Below, one piece after another: positions 53,241-64,000 of a stretch of DNA of 64,000 bases. Within the stretch, counting starts at the first letter, position 1. Each line of letters starts with the position of its first letter. The stretch is from positions 3,658,001 to 3,722,000 of the forward strand of contig SPDT01000004.1 in the NCBI GenBank assembly GCA_008477525.1, read 5' to 3'. The notes under the pieces were generated by a model. That model did no database searches. It saw nothing but the letters and a program-made list of their open reading frames with translations, and had not been told where the DNA came from. The translations under genes and the position numbers were made by a program. The stretch comes from Hypomyces perniciosus (Eukaryota > Ascomycota > Sordariomycetes > Hypocreales > Hypocreaceae).

Positions 53241-54940
53241 ATGGACCGAAGTGCTCCTGAATACTCGCAGTCAGGTTTGCCCTCGCCCTATCCCAGCAAC
53301 TTCGGCGACACCAATTCTGAAGGTTCGTCGGCAGATCACGCGTCTGCTGCGCACTACCCGGTCAAACAAGAAGTCAGCTACCCGAGCTCGGCCACTCCCA
53401 CATCAGAGTACAGCGTTTACTCCCAATCGGTGCGGTCAGGATCTTTCTCGGAGCAAATCCAGCGTTCATACCATCCAGCCAGCAGCGCAAGCAGCAGCGG
53501 AGGTATGGCGCAACAACAGAACAGTCCGTCAATGCCCCAGCAGGATGGGCGATGCCATCAAGCCCACCCGGTCAATTCTGACAACGAAGTACCTATAGAT
53601 CCGTCCATCGCGGCGCCGAGTCCTACCTACCCTTATGGGCAGCACTCGCCTTATGCACCGAATCCAGACATGGCACACAGCTACTCTCACCCCAGCGGTG
53701 GCATGTATGCGCAGCCTCGTCCGGACTGGGCTGGCTACGGCCAGCATGGAGCACCTCCTTTGACTCCTGGCCATCCAGTCTATACTCAGTCCCCAGCCTC
53801 GGCACCTCAACAAAGACCAAACCAGGTATGTGGGCATGCGCGCGGACGCAGACAAAGGAGAGAGATGAAAAGAGGGGCTGGGCCAAAAGACGTGACAATA
53901 ACAATCGCGTCTTGATGAACTCGGCAGGCAGCTGATGCTTGCCAAAGAGCATTCGCCGCGGGAGTCGCGCAGGGCGTGTGCTCTTTCCAACCTCATCTGC
54001 ACAATCGCATTGAACACGCCGTTCCAGAACCCTCTCCATTCCTCTCAAAATCCGTGTATTCCCTTCGGAGAACATCACAATGGTGCTAACTTGGCATTAC
54101 TCAGGTTTACTCGTTTGTTCCCATTCCTGGGGCTCAACAGCATAAAAGACCGCGAAGGAGATACGAAGAGATTGAGCGAATGTACAAGTGCGGCTGGAAT
54201 GGCTGTGAAAAAGCCTACGGTACTCTGAACCATCTCAATGCTCATGTAACCATGCAGTCCCACGGGCAGAAACGAACCCCTGAAGGTACGTCGCAAGATT
54301 ATTTTTGGTTACTACTCCCGCAGGCTATGGTTCTTAGCTCTTTATGCTTGGACTCTCACACAGGAATGGTCCATTCACTGAAGCTAATGACCACGACCCT
54401 GTTATGTTGAGAGCTTCCCCTTTTCTTTCTTTTTTAGTTTTTAATTTACCCACTGGGATGGGCGATGGAAAAAGGAGTAGACTAATCCCCCTTTGCTCGC
54501 AGAATTTAAAGAAATTCGCAAGGAATGGAAGCAGCGCAAGAAGGAGGAGGAGGCTCAACGAAAGGCGGAAGAGGAGAGACAGAGGGCACAGGCTGCAGCT
54601 GCGGCGCAGAACGGCGGCGCAGATGGCCAAGGTCCTGATGGAACTCCCGCTTCATCATACTCGGGGCCCAGGGCTGTGCAACTGCCCCCTATTGGCTACC
54701 AAACTACGCAGTATCCCGCGCCACCTTCAGCAAACGTCGGCCAACAACCCATGGCTGAATACGGCGCAAGTCATATGTATCCGAACTACCAACCGCACTC
54801 ACCCTACGGACAGCCCAATCAAAACCTTTATAACCAATGTACGTCAAGCTCTTTGAGAATCCAACCGATTCAGCTAATTGATGTTGCGGCGTTGCTAACA
54901 GAAACCGGCAGCAAACGGGGCACAACCTCCAAGTCATTAG
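53241..54940 (+). CDS. con7: C2H2 zinc-finger transcription factor Con7
   Basis: Four exons, 53241-53825, 54105-54285, 54503-54838 and 54912-54940, give 376 residues. The start MDRSAPEYS followed by GLPSPYPSNFGDT matches the Con7 family N-terminus as I remember it. It is the first ATG, although the frame is open back to 52935. The N-terminal half is Ser/Pro/Tyr/Gln-rich. The core is VYSFVPIPGAQQHKRPRRRY, then one C2H2 finger with spacing C-x4-C-x12-H-x5-H (KCGWNGCEKAYGTLNHLNAH). A charged helix (EFKEIRKEWKQRKKEEEAQ) and a Pro/Gln/Tyr-rich tail follow. In Magnaporthe and Fusarium, Con7 controls conidial shape, wall genes and infection structures. The last exon is uncertain: the acceptor at 54911 adds SNGAQPPSH, whereas the AG at 54900-54901 would stop at once. 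Confidence 0.9.
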
Positions 54941-57900
54941 AGATGGTACTGAACCATGACACGGATTCTAGAGAAGGGAGGCCACCTGACGAGCACATGG
55001 CTCTATCGCATCCCCATATCTTTTACTCCCGTGGTCATGTCCCACCATTTCCCCCTTTTGGGTTATTCGAGACGGCAGCACCTTGACGGATGTTGAACGT
55101 TCTCGGATACCAGGGACTGGTCTCTCTATTCCTGGCTCTCTCTCTAGAGCTAGGCGGCATACGTTAATGAGGAGGCATATGTGCTTGATTTCGCAACGAC
55201 TCGCAGTGTTTGTATGGTCTTTTTTTTTCCCCTCTCTCTTCCCGTCCGAACTTGTTTTCCTTTCGGTCCTGCTTTTTCGGTTCTTTTGCACCCACAGGCA
55301 GGTGTGCATCGGTCAAAGGGTTACGGGGATGGTTGCATTGGCAGGGGCACACCGGGGAGGGTCGGCTCTTTCATGGCGTGATGCACTTTCAACAAAGGGG
55401 CGGCGGTTTGGCGCAGTGGTTACGGAGTACTGAAACCAGGGCGGATGAAGCGCCGGGGCTTTCCCGGCGGCTGTGTCGGGGAAAGAAGCTGCTTCAGGAT
55501 CGCCGCAAGGCGAAAAGTAAAACGTGATACGACTTCGAGTTGTCAACTGAGGAAAAGCTCAGGGGAGAGGGGGTTGGCCCAGTGTCTCCGCGACGCAACA
55601 CCTGGAGGACAGGAAGGAGAGAGGAGACACCGAGAGCGCAAAAGCAAAGCGACGCAACACAACGCAGCGGAAAAAAAGAAACGAAAAAACAGGACTGTAC
55701 GCTCCGAGGGGTTGACGAGATGGAGAGTTTGTGTATAACGTTTTGTGTACTCCTTGCAGCAGTGTGGGAAGTGTATATGATATGACACAGTCGTTACTGG
55801 TACAATAGTATAGTAGTTTATACATACAGAGAAATTACTGATTGCTCTGAACTTGAATGAATGAATGAAAGCGACGAAACCAACTAACTAGACTACCTAC
55901 CGAATGTCTGGGCGTTGGGAAATGGCGGCACGGCGCGGCGCTGAATAGCTTCAAGCGCATCTATCTAGTCTAGAAGTGTCGTTGGAGACAACAATGCCAA
56001 GAACTAGTGCTAAAAATTAAACATCAATTGAGGTGTGACAAACACGGTACAGAGGATACGGTGTGATGGTTACACAGGACAAGGCCTAGGGGTTTTGGGG
56101 GTTGGTTTGGTTTGATTTGGGTTGGGTTGGGGGTGGCCTTGGACTGGACTGGGGTGGTGGTTTGTGGTGGTGGCCATGCTGAGCGAGCTAGACTAGGGGA
56201 GCCACATGGCAGGATTAAGGATGTGTGGGCTGGCTTGCTGGGCTTGCACAAGCGAGAGGATATCTTAGGCCATGCGAGTGTAAGACATGGGGGGGTTGCG
56301 GGCGTTGTACGAGGATAATGGATGAGTGTAGGAGGGGAGTGAGTGAGGTGGTGAGGAAGATTAGGAGGAGTTGAGGGTTTTTTTTGCGTGCTTGTGTTAT
56401 AGCGTTGTGAAGAGGTGAACGAAGGGGGGATAACGAAGGTATTGGTGTAGAAATAGAAGAGTGTTTTTTTATAGGTGGGAAAGCGGTTATATGGTTGTGA
56501 TGGGATGGGACGGGATGGGGAAGATGGAGGAGGTGTGTGTGTGCGATTAAGTTGGCAAGGTACTCTAGTGTGTGATGTGATATGACCAAGTTTATGGAGT
56601 AGTTGATGCACATCATTAGAGGTGAACTAAAATAATGCTGGACTTCGTTTCTCTTTTTTTTTTTTACGAGTATAGATGGTATATAAAAAAGGTCCGCTTG
56701 GGCGGGATACTAGTAAGTGGATGGAACGGGGCGAAACGCTAGGATCGGAGCCATGATGTGATGGTTGTTATGGTTTATGTACAACATAGCTACATGAGCG
56801 AACAGGATGGCCAAATATTAGAGTGGTTTAGTAGTAATAGTCCGTGGTACTAATGGGTAAGGTAGGTGACGAAAGTGGGCGAAGCAAGGCAAGGCAAGGC
56901 AAAGCGAGGCGAGGCGAGGCGAAGCAAGGGGCGGAAGGAAACCGGTCTGGAATGGTGGCTCCCGTCGTGTCGTTGGGTTGGGCTTTAGTACCGTAGTGCA
57001 CTCCATAGTGATGAACGGTGCAGAAAATGGATATGATGGGGCAAGTGGTGTGTGTACGAGACTTGGGAGTGATGCTGATGGAAGAAGTCGAGTAGGTATT
57101 TCAAGCTGGGAAGTGGATGGGAGGTTGTGTGTGAATGGTATGGTATTACACCTACCTTACCTTACCTAGGTATGTATGTACACTGATATAATAAACAAGT
57201 GGTGCGTATTTCCACCAGACATTCCCACCCACAATACGTCGTACTACTCCGTTCGCATTTGATGCACGGTCTAGCGCAGTCCCATCTACTAATTCCCAAG
57301 ATCTCGGTCGTGGTTCAAACTACGCCCGTCTCTCCCGAGTAGCAGAAGCCGAGTTGCGTACGGAGTCCGGATGTGACAGCGGGAGCCTCCGGGAAGCCGG
57401 GAGCGGGCGACGGCAGCGGCGCGCACATCGATGGTGGAGTGGAGAGCAGAGCGCCCTAAAGGCTGTGCCGACTTGTACGAGAGCGAGCCCATGCAAACCC
57501 CTTGTACGCCTTTCTCGTACATGAGTTAGTGTCCTGCACTGTACACATGAGAACGGGCGCAACAGAGCGAATGGTGTTCCCGAAAGAACAAGGCCTGAGC
57601 CAAGGCACACGGCGCTTTGGTTAGTGCGACCCAGCGATCTGGGGGGGGGGGGGCGTTCGTTGGTGGTGGTGATGATGGGGGAGGACGGTGCCTGGGACGG
57701 TTTGGGGACGGTTTGGAGACCGGGTTTGTGACGGCGACATGGGCTAGAATTATGGATTGTTTATTTTTTATTTTTACTTTTGCCCCTCCTCTTCTTAGTG
57801 ATGCGACCAACGCCCCCATCCTTCGGAGACTTGCCGATGCCGCTGGTGCTAAGCTATTTGCGCGTGAGTGTAGTGTTTGGAAGAACGAAACGCTACGGAG

Positions 57901-59130
57901 TGGGTTGTAATATGTAGTTGGCGGTAGTTGCTCAGCCTTGCGGTGGGTGGTTCGCAGCCTTGTCCACCAGTGGCCGTGGAACTACTACTACTACTACCAA
58001 GGTGAGAGAAAGAAGTTGGCGTGGTGGGAATCTCCATGGCAATGCCTTATAGAATACGTCATATATATCTTTGTTTATTTTTTTTTTGTTTTTGCAACAA
58101 TGACATTGTCATAGATGGTCAAAGTTCGCCTTTATATTCACAATCTATGATCTCTGGACCTTCATACCTGGATAGAGTCAACGGATGGTGCCTGTGCCTG
58201 GGGAGCGTTCATGCAGCAGAACGAGCATATGCAGGATTAAAACTTCCGCAGGTGTGTCTCTATTGAAAAGATGATTTGAGCCAGCTCAAACTATGCGCAC
58301 GCTGCAAAGCCATGCCGCGTCCTGAGACTGCATTACATACTACCACTGCCAGAAAATCGTCGGCGCAGATTTTTCAGGAGCCAGTAGGAACAATGATTCT
58401 ACGCCCCTCTGCATCAAGGGTACTCTAGATACATAATAAAAATAAACAAAAATGAAAACTCCACCTATTTTCGGTGCGAGTGATTGGGAATAAACTTGGA
58501 AACATACATATATATCGTGTTTGTGTGATGAAAAAAAGAAAGCTCAAGTCCCTCCTGCCTCCATCAACGGACTGACGGCTGCTTGAGCCCCTCTTCCCCT
58601 CCTTATCACACTCACTGAACCTTCTTTCAATAACACGCCATCACAACAATTTTTGCCTTTCTCTGCTGCGCTTCACCTCTTTTTTCTTGTTCTTCTCTCC
58701 TTCTTCACCTCTTTTCATCTTCTGGTCCTCGCTTTACATACGTATGCGAGTGCCTCTTTCGATTTCTTCTTTCTTCACCAAGCATCAAGTTTCTGTCGTG
58801 AGGAGAGGAAAAAATTCGGAGGCAGCGTACGGAACCGCCACGCAACCACGCAATCCCTCGAGGTGAATGAATTATTACACAGCCTTTTTCTTCTTCTTTC
58901 ACACGCATAGTCTTCGGGTCATCGACCTGGACAAAGCATCAACGATTTACATCTATCGGGCTCTCGACCTCAGCCACCAGAGTTTCCGCAGGGAACCTTG
59001 AAAATATCTTCGACAAGGCATCGATATATCGATCACGCACGACAAGGCCTAAAGCTTCGTCTACCTGATCTCAAAGCCTTTACACTACACTAACAGAACG
59101 TGCTACTCGACCAAACTCAACATATACAAC
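54941..59130. other. Intergenic, 4.2 kb between con7 and aar2
   Basis: No gene is supported. The left part is the con7 3' flank. From 56.05 to 57 kb the plus strand is strongly G/T-rich (GGTTTGGTTTGATTTGGG runs). There is a 5-bp repeat at 56884-56929 and a G-run near 57640. A C/T-rich leader precedes aar2 from about 58600. Confidence 0.45.
56884..56929. repeat. Pentanucleotide repeat (GCAAG)n/(GCGAG)n
   Basis: About nine imperfect 5-bp units that shift from GGCAA to GGCGA. Non-coding microsatellite. Confidence 0.7.
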
Positions 59131-60714
59131 ATGCAGGCTGCTAGGCCCAAGGCCGACATGGATCCCATCATGAATGATGAAAAGAGCCCGTCGCCATGGA
59201 ACCCTGATGGCACCATCAAAAAGTCCAACTCAGCCCGCTCGACAAAATCGACAAAGTCTCATGACTCCTTGACAGTCCTCGGCTCACACCCCTTTGGAAG
59301 CTTACGCATCATCGATGACTTACCTCTGCCAGAAGAGCCCTCATCCGAGGACAGCCCTCCGCCGCTGGATCCTCCGGTGACGTCCCCCCCGCGGAAGACT
59401 GTTCGGATCCAGGCCCCGGGTTCGGCCCGGTCGAGTAGACCCTCCTCGAGAGATATTCCGACTCACCGGATGGGCGGAGGGGATGTGGTGTTGGTCCAAG
59501 ATCTTCCTGAGGTGTTCACCGTGGGATACGATTCTGTATCGTTCACCGCAAAGCATTTTGGTGGTGTCAGAGATATCCCACCCGGAGCGCACTTCTTTTG
59601 GGTCACCCATCCGGATGGTGGATCCCCCCGGAGCGGCTTCTGGGTTGTTGGCTCTGTGATTGACCAAGTCCATGTTATGCAATGGGACAAGTTCCATGAG
59701 GGCCTTGCGGAGTCTGCTCGTGCTGAGGCCCGTATTCAAGCAGAAAGCCTTGAGGATTTCCACTCCAAGCTCATTCCTTACGGCGATCCGGCATCAGTGG
59801 GTGCTAACGGGAGTAGCGAAGGGCTGATGGCGGACAACCTGGACAAGAATCGGAAAATATGGGAGCAACTGACGGGGAAAATTACGGAAAAGGTCCTGAG
59901 CCGTGTCACGGGACAGCAAGAGAGCAGCTGGCACGTCCACACAACCGACCGCGTCAAGGGGGCTATTCTTCTCGCATCCGAAATTGAGCTCGAAAAGACC
60001 ATGTCCAACTTTCTTCAAACCAGGGAACTCAACTTTAGCTTCTCGCAACATTCAAAGACTTATTCAGCTGAGGTATTCGGGGCGGACCGCACACTTGCAG
60101 CTACGGATGCAACTCCTTATATCATGGCCATGATTGATACGCCAAGAAATGAGCTATCGGATATGGATATCGTGGGCGAATTTCAGTTTGCATACATTGT
60201 TGGCATGCACCTCGGCAATGACTCATGCATCCAGCAGTGGTGGCATATGCTTCTTAAGCTGATCTTGAAGGCTTATCTTCTTCCTGAGCGACGGCCTGTC
60301 CTCACTGCCGCGCTTTTGCAAACCATTGCCACTCAAATCAACTACGGTTCTGATCGTCTGGATGGTTCAATTCTTGATTACGGAGAATCTTACAGCCGTG
60401 ATATGCAACTTGCCCTCATCATCTATAAGCGCCGCCTGGAGGAACTGCTCGACGGTCTAGGTGGCAGCGCCACACCTGATCAACTCTCTGTCGGCACTGC
60501 CTTTGCAACGCTCGAAGCAGCTGTGATGGGCCTTGGGTGGGACATACGAGGGGACTACCTGCGTAAGGGCAAGGTAATGATGGAAGATGGCGAAGAGGTG
60601 GAACTGGAAGTGGATGAACTGCAGGCTGAGGACGAGCGTGGCGAGTGGGCACCTGAAGTTGTGGAGTTGGATGAGCATGGCCGCCAACGGGATTTGGTGT
60701 CGTGGAGTGACTAG
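59131..60714 (+). CDS. AAR2: U5 snRNP assembly factor Aar2
   Basis: A single exon of 527 residues. The first 110 residues are disordered and Ser/Pro-rich. The N-terminal Aar2 domain has FTVGYDSVSFTAKHFGGVRD and IPPGAHFFWVTHPDGG (about 130-165), and GFWVVGSVIDQVHVMQWD. The helical C-terminal domain includes GEFQFAYIVGMHLGNDSCIQQWW (about 350-372), and the tail is acidic. Aar2 holds Prp8 in the cytosolic U5 snRNP precursor, blocking Brr2 until nuclear import, so it is a spliceosome biogenesis chaperone. Fungal Aar2 proteins are usually shorter, and the extra length here is the disordered N-terminus. The absence of introns stands out in an intron-rich neighbourhood. Confidence 0.93.
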   Translation: MQAARPKADMDPIMNDEKSPSPWNPDGTIKKSNSARSTKSTKSHDSLTVLGSHPFGSLRIIDDLPLPEEPSSEDSPPPLDPPVTSPPRKTVRIQAPGSARSSRPSSRDIPTHRMGGGDVVLVQDLPEVFTVGYDSVSFTAKHFGGVRDIPPGAHFFWVTHPDGGSPRSGFWVVGSVIDQVHVMQWDKFHEGLAESARAEARIQAESLEDFHSKLIPYGDPASVGANGSSEGLMADNLDKNRKIWEQLTGKITEKVLSRVTGQQESSWHVHTTDRVKGAILLASEIELEKTMSNFLQTRELNFSFSQHSKTYSAEVFGADRTLAATDATPYIMAMIDTPRNELSDMDIVGEFQFAYIVGMHLGNDSCIQQWWHMLLKLILKAYLLPERRPVLTAALLQTIATQINYGSDRLDGSILDYGESYSRDMQLALIIYKRRLEELLDGLGGSATPDQLSVGTAFATLEAAVMGLGWDIRGDYLRKGKVMMEDGEEVELEVDELQAEDERGEWAPEVVELDEHGRQRDLVSWSD

Positions 60715-61694
60715 GTGAGCACGACCATTGGAAGTTTGAGGGCAATACCCCGCTCTCTCAGGGGTTCTCGTGATGATCAGAAAGGGAAGAGGCCAAGTAT
60801 TTTGAGAAGGGCGACGAGTCGAATGAGTTTGTCCAGAAAGATGTCGGGTTGACACGGATTGATGGAAAAGGGGACTGGTATAAAGGAGCTGGGGGGCAAG
60901 CTGAACATGTTTATGAGGGATGCTTATAGGATACAGTTTCTTGTTGTTTTTGGAGTTGGTAGGTAATATCGGGGGTGAATGGGGTAATCATGGCTTGGAG
61001 TTGGGGGTTGGAGGAGGTGGTCTTTGTCAGTGTAGTGTCTTCAAGAGTGTCGTTCTTTTGCCATGCTTATTATGGCATTCTAATAGTAATAGATTATGAT
61101 ATTGAGGCATTGGAACGGATCGTGAAGAGACTGCAGTCGGTCATCATTTGGCTCGAACGAGACAGGAGCTCTACTTTATTCTGGATGGAAGTACTCCATA
61201 TGCTGATGGGTTTGATTGTTTTTCGTATTACCCAACGGCCCTGTCTACAGCCTCAGAGCACATGCACGGACTTGACAGATGTATCCAACAACGGATATTG
61301 CGATACACAACTACACGGGCATTGCTTAGACATTCTTGTTGCCGCAAGCTCTTTCGCTTACTCTTCCATATAGACACACAACACCATGTCGTTTCAATCA
61401 TAAGGGTTGAAAGGGATCAGTCTACAAAGCACCAACCACGCACGCCACATTTTCGACATCTGCGCTTCGTGAACGTTTGAAGATTTCATTAGCCTGCCAG
61501 ACCCGTTACAATACCGCCCCAAAGCAAGGCCATGCAAATGCCAATGGGAAAACCTCATCCCCATGCCAGGGAATATGTGACTCCAGTTGCTGTCCCTTTT
61601 TATATTGATTCCGGACCAACATGAATCGCTTTCCACATCCTCTTCTCCCCCGCCAGCGACCACCACCACAGCAGCAGCACCACCAGCCTCTCCT
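60715..61694. other. Convergent intergenic region between AAR2 and RPS16
   Basis: 980 bases of 3' flanks. Nothing else is recognised. Confidence 0.4.
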
Positions 61695-62395
61695 TTATCG
61701 GTAAGACTTCTGGTATCGGGCACGGGCGCCAGGACCACCGAACTTCTTGGGCTCGCAGCGGCGGTTGTCGGCGACGAGCAGGGTGCGGTCGAACTGCACG
61801 AGCGCCTGCTTGAGCATGTTCTTGGAGTGCTCGTCGACGTACTTCTGGTAGTAGGCGATCAGGGACTTGGCGATGGCCTGGCGGATGGCGTAGATCTGGG
61901 AGGTGTGACCACCGCCGGTGACGCGGACGCGGATGTCGACGTTGGCGAACTTGTCGAGGCCGACGACGAGGAGGGGCTCGTAGACCTAGACAGAGAGTCT
62001 CAGCATTATTTTTTTTGGGTTCACGCGTAGCATTGCCATGTCCGCTCATTCAAGACTCGAATGTTCCAAGTTCGATCGGGTGGTGGGCACATGCTTCGAT
62101 TCGACGGGGGAATAACATGTCAATATCGTACCTTGAAGCGCAAGATCTCGGGCTGGACGAGCTGCAGAGGACGGCCGTTGACCTTAACCAGACCACGGCC
62201 AGCCTAACAATCACCAGAGTCAGCATTTCCACATCATCACCATCAATTCTCCCCTCCACTTCGCGCGATGATGCCAATCTTCCTCTCCTCCCCGAGGCAA
62301 ACGCCATTCTGTCCTCCACGAACCTTGCAGTGGGCGACAGCCGTAGCCGTCTTCTTCTTGCCGAAGCATTGCACGCTCTGCGTTGTCGTCGACAT
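61695..62395 (-). CDS. RPS16: 40S ribosomal protein S16 (uS9)
   Basis: Three minus-strand exons, 62395-62324, 62203-62132 and 61985-61695, all in phase 0, give 144 residues, the family length. It starts [20 protein letters not shown] and continues [55 protein letters not shown] and [20 protein letters not shown]. It ends [20 protein letters not shown] and two further residues, YR. That C-terminal tail reaches the P-site tRNA in the ribosome and its terminal Arg is conserved. It is expected to be strongly expressed. It diverges from RPL32 with 442 bases between the start codons. Confidence 0.97.
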
Positions 62396-62837
62396 GGTTG
62401 CTGATAGGGCGGATGGGAATGCCTTCGAAGAGAGATTGTGCTGCGATGGGAAAGCCGAACCTTCGTCGTGATGGGACACACACACGCTTTCGCCTAGCAC
62501 GGAATTTTTTGCGTCCCGGAAGAAAGGGTTTGTGCCCTCAAAAGACGCCATTCCCCTTTCGGCGGAGAATCGAGTGGGCGGTGGGCGGAGAAAAAAGGCT
62601 CAAGCGCGAGCGAGGCGAAACACGTGATGCCTGTGCCCTAAACCCTTCCTTGGACTTTAGCGTTGCGATTGTGGCATCCGCCAAAATTTCGCCTCGAGTG
62701 AAGCATCACGCCGGACAAATCAACAACAGTCCCGACTAACCCGCAGTCAAGGTAAGTTATTCAGAGATACGGCTAGACGAGAGAACCTCTGTCTGGCAAT
62801 CTCCTGTATCGCAGAGTTTCTAACAATTGCTGTCCAG
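62396..62837. promoter_or_regulatory. Shared promoter of RPS16 and RPL32
   Basis: It contains CACGTGA at 62621-62627 and CCCTAAACCCTT at 62636-62647, eight bases apart. CACGTG is the Cbf1 E-box, and CCCTAA/AAACCCTA is the Tbf1 (telobox) motif known from ribosomal-protein promoters in several ascomycetes. Most of the right end is the RPL32 leader and its 5' UTR intron. Confidence 0.6.
62752..62837 (+). other. 5' UTR intron of RPL32
   Basis: The donor is CAAG|GTAAGTTA. A TCTAACAATTGC branch region and GTCCAG|ATG follow, so the acceptor abuts the start codon. This layout is common in ribosomal-protein genes. Confidence 0.75.
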
Positions 62838-63679
62838 ATGGTCGCCGCCAAGAAGCACGTCCCCATCATCAAGAAGCGTACGTTTTGAACGACAAAAATC
62901 ACCCTCTCTCCCCTCCTCTTCTTCTTCTTCCACTCTCCGACTGCCTTCGAAGCCTACGACGATTGAAAGAACAAGCGAAAAAAAGGATGATTCGAAGCGC
63001 AGTTGGTTTGGCGGAAGACGAAAAGGACGAGAGGGGGAGAATTTCTCCAGAGACCAAGAACATGGAAATATTGACTGGGAGTTTGCAGGCAAGACGCGCT
63101 TCAACCGTCACCAGAGTGACCGGTTCAAGTGTGTCGACCCTAGCTGGAGAAAGCCCAAGGGTATCGACAGCCGAGTCCGGAGACGCTTCAGGGGCACCAT
63201 TGCCATGCCCACGGTACGTTCCTTTTTTACAAAAGCCCCCCCCTTCCCGCCAGCAAGGCGTCGGATTGACGGGAGAGGATTTGATTGCTGATATTTGCAA
63301 AACACGATTAGATCGGCTATGGCTCCAACAAGAAGACCAAGTTCCTGACGCCCTCCGGCCACCGGGCCTTCCTTGTCAACAACGTCAAGGACCTCGAGCT
63401 GTTGTTGATGCACAACCGAACCCACGCTGCCGAGTACGTAACCCCCTCAAAAGTTCACTCGAACCTCGATACAGAGCCCCCCCTCAGGAAGAGGATATCG
63501 AGAAGAAAGAAAAAAGAAAAAAAAAGAACTTTCTCTCCGGACTTCAAGTGCTAACACCTCCCCCTAACAGGATCGCCAGCGCCGTCTCATCCAGGAAGCG
63601 AATCGACATCATCGCCCGCGCCAAGCAATTAGGAGTCAAGGTCACAAACGCCAAGGCGAAGGTCACGACCGAGGTTTAA
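62838..63679 (+). CDS. RPL32: 60S ribosomal protein L32 (eL32)
   Basis: Four exons, 62838-62877, 63089-63213, 63312-63433 and 63571-63679, give 131 residues, the family length. It starts [14 protein letters not shown] and continues [59 protein letters not shown] and [19 protein letters not shown], then [20 protein letters not shown]. These are all diagnostic of eL32 in the large cytosolic subunit. The introns interrupt codons in phases 1, 0 and 2, and all are GT-AG. It is co-oriented away from RPS16, consistent with shared ribosomal-protein control. Confidence 0.97.
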
Positions 63680-64000
63680 AGCGGGATGGGGTGTTCGTTG
63701 TATGGCATAGAGACTGCAAACGAAAAAGTGGAAAGAAGAAGCCCTTTTTTCCTCACGGGTTTTATCGGTCGGGTCTGGCGGGGGGGAAAGGGCATGGAGG
63801 CGCTCGCGCTGCTAAACTACTAACTAACTGTTCGTTGGTCAATTATTTAAAAAAGACACACACCAAAACTCCCGCGGTTTCTTGCTTGCATCGGGAAGAT
63901 CATCTGGGGTTGTTGTTGCTGTTGTGTGTGCCCCCTGCCTGCGCGCGAAGAGAGAAGGGCGTGGTGGCTGGTCTCTGGCATGATGTATTTTGTCTCTCGA
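63680..64000. other. RPL32 3' flank to window end
   Basis: No gene is seen. There is a GTTGTT repeat near 63911. Confidence 0.4.

Noticed and set aside
55405..55425. TTTGGCGCAGTGGTTACGG, like a tRNA A box
   Set aside because: No B box or cloverleaf follows within normal distance.

Overview
This window is nuclear DNA of a filamentous ascomycete (Pezizomycotina). The protein-coding genes are broken by short GT-AG introns, usually about 50-130 bases, several with TAAC or CTAAC branch motifs. The gene set includes the fungal NADPH-oxidase regulator NoxR and the Con7-type C2H2 factor. A sordariomycete, perhaps in Hypocreales, seems most likely, but that placement is inference. I could assemble 18 genes. 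All but one have a recognised family or a complete model, and most exon joins keep frame exactly.

Layout. 1-9.7 kb: an Mpv17/PMP22-family membrane protein (+), ESCRT-II subunit Snf8 (-), a farnesylatable XDJ1-like DnaJ co-chaperone (-), mitochondrial glutamyl-tRNA synthetase (+) and a Lys-rich protein of unknown function (-). 10.9-12.9 kb: noxR (-), followed by a gene-poor 4.1 kb. 17-20.6 kb: the copper chaperone for SOD1 (-) diverging from mitochondrial ribosomal protein uL13m (+), then peroxisomal uricase (-). 22-26.4 kb: the TORC2 subunit Rictor/Ste16/Avo3 (+). 27-31.6 kb: the bifunctional thiamine enzyme Thi20 (+) facing an unknown single-pass membrane protein (-). 34-39.5 kb: external alternative NADH dehydrogenase (+) and the DEAD-box helicase Dbp2 (+). 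39.5-51.3 kb: about 12 kb with no gene I can support. 51.3-54.9 kb: con7 (+) with a leader of almost 2 kb that contains no ATG. 59-60.7 kb: the U5 snRNP assembly factor Aar2 (+). 61.7-63.7 kb: a divergent ribosomal-protein pair, RPS16 (-) and RPL32 (+).

The genes are mostly housekeeping and do not form an operon or a biosynthetic cluster. Shared divergent promoters are the main organising feature (DnaJ/GluRS, CCS/uL13m, uricase/Rictor, RPS16/RPL32).

The strongest unexpected signal is the ATG-free plus strand at 51276-53240, just before con7. Its complement has dozens of ATGs, so the depletion is strand-specific and fits a very long scanned 5' leader. Other points worth a second look are a spliced N-terminal exon on the copper chaperone that could give a second targeting form, a CaaX box on the DnaJ protein that depends on removing the last intron, the long intron of DBP2, a GC-AG intron in THI20, and recurring short TACTCCGTA/TACGGAGTA palindromes in the intergenic DNA.
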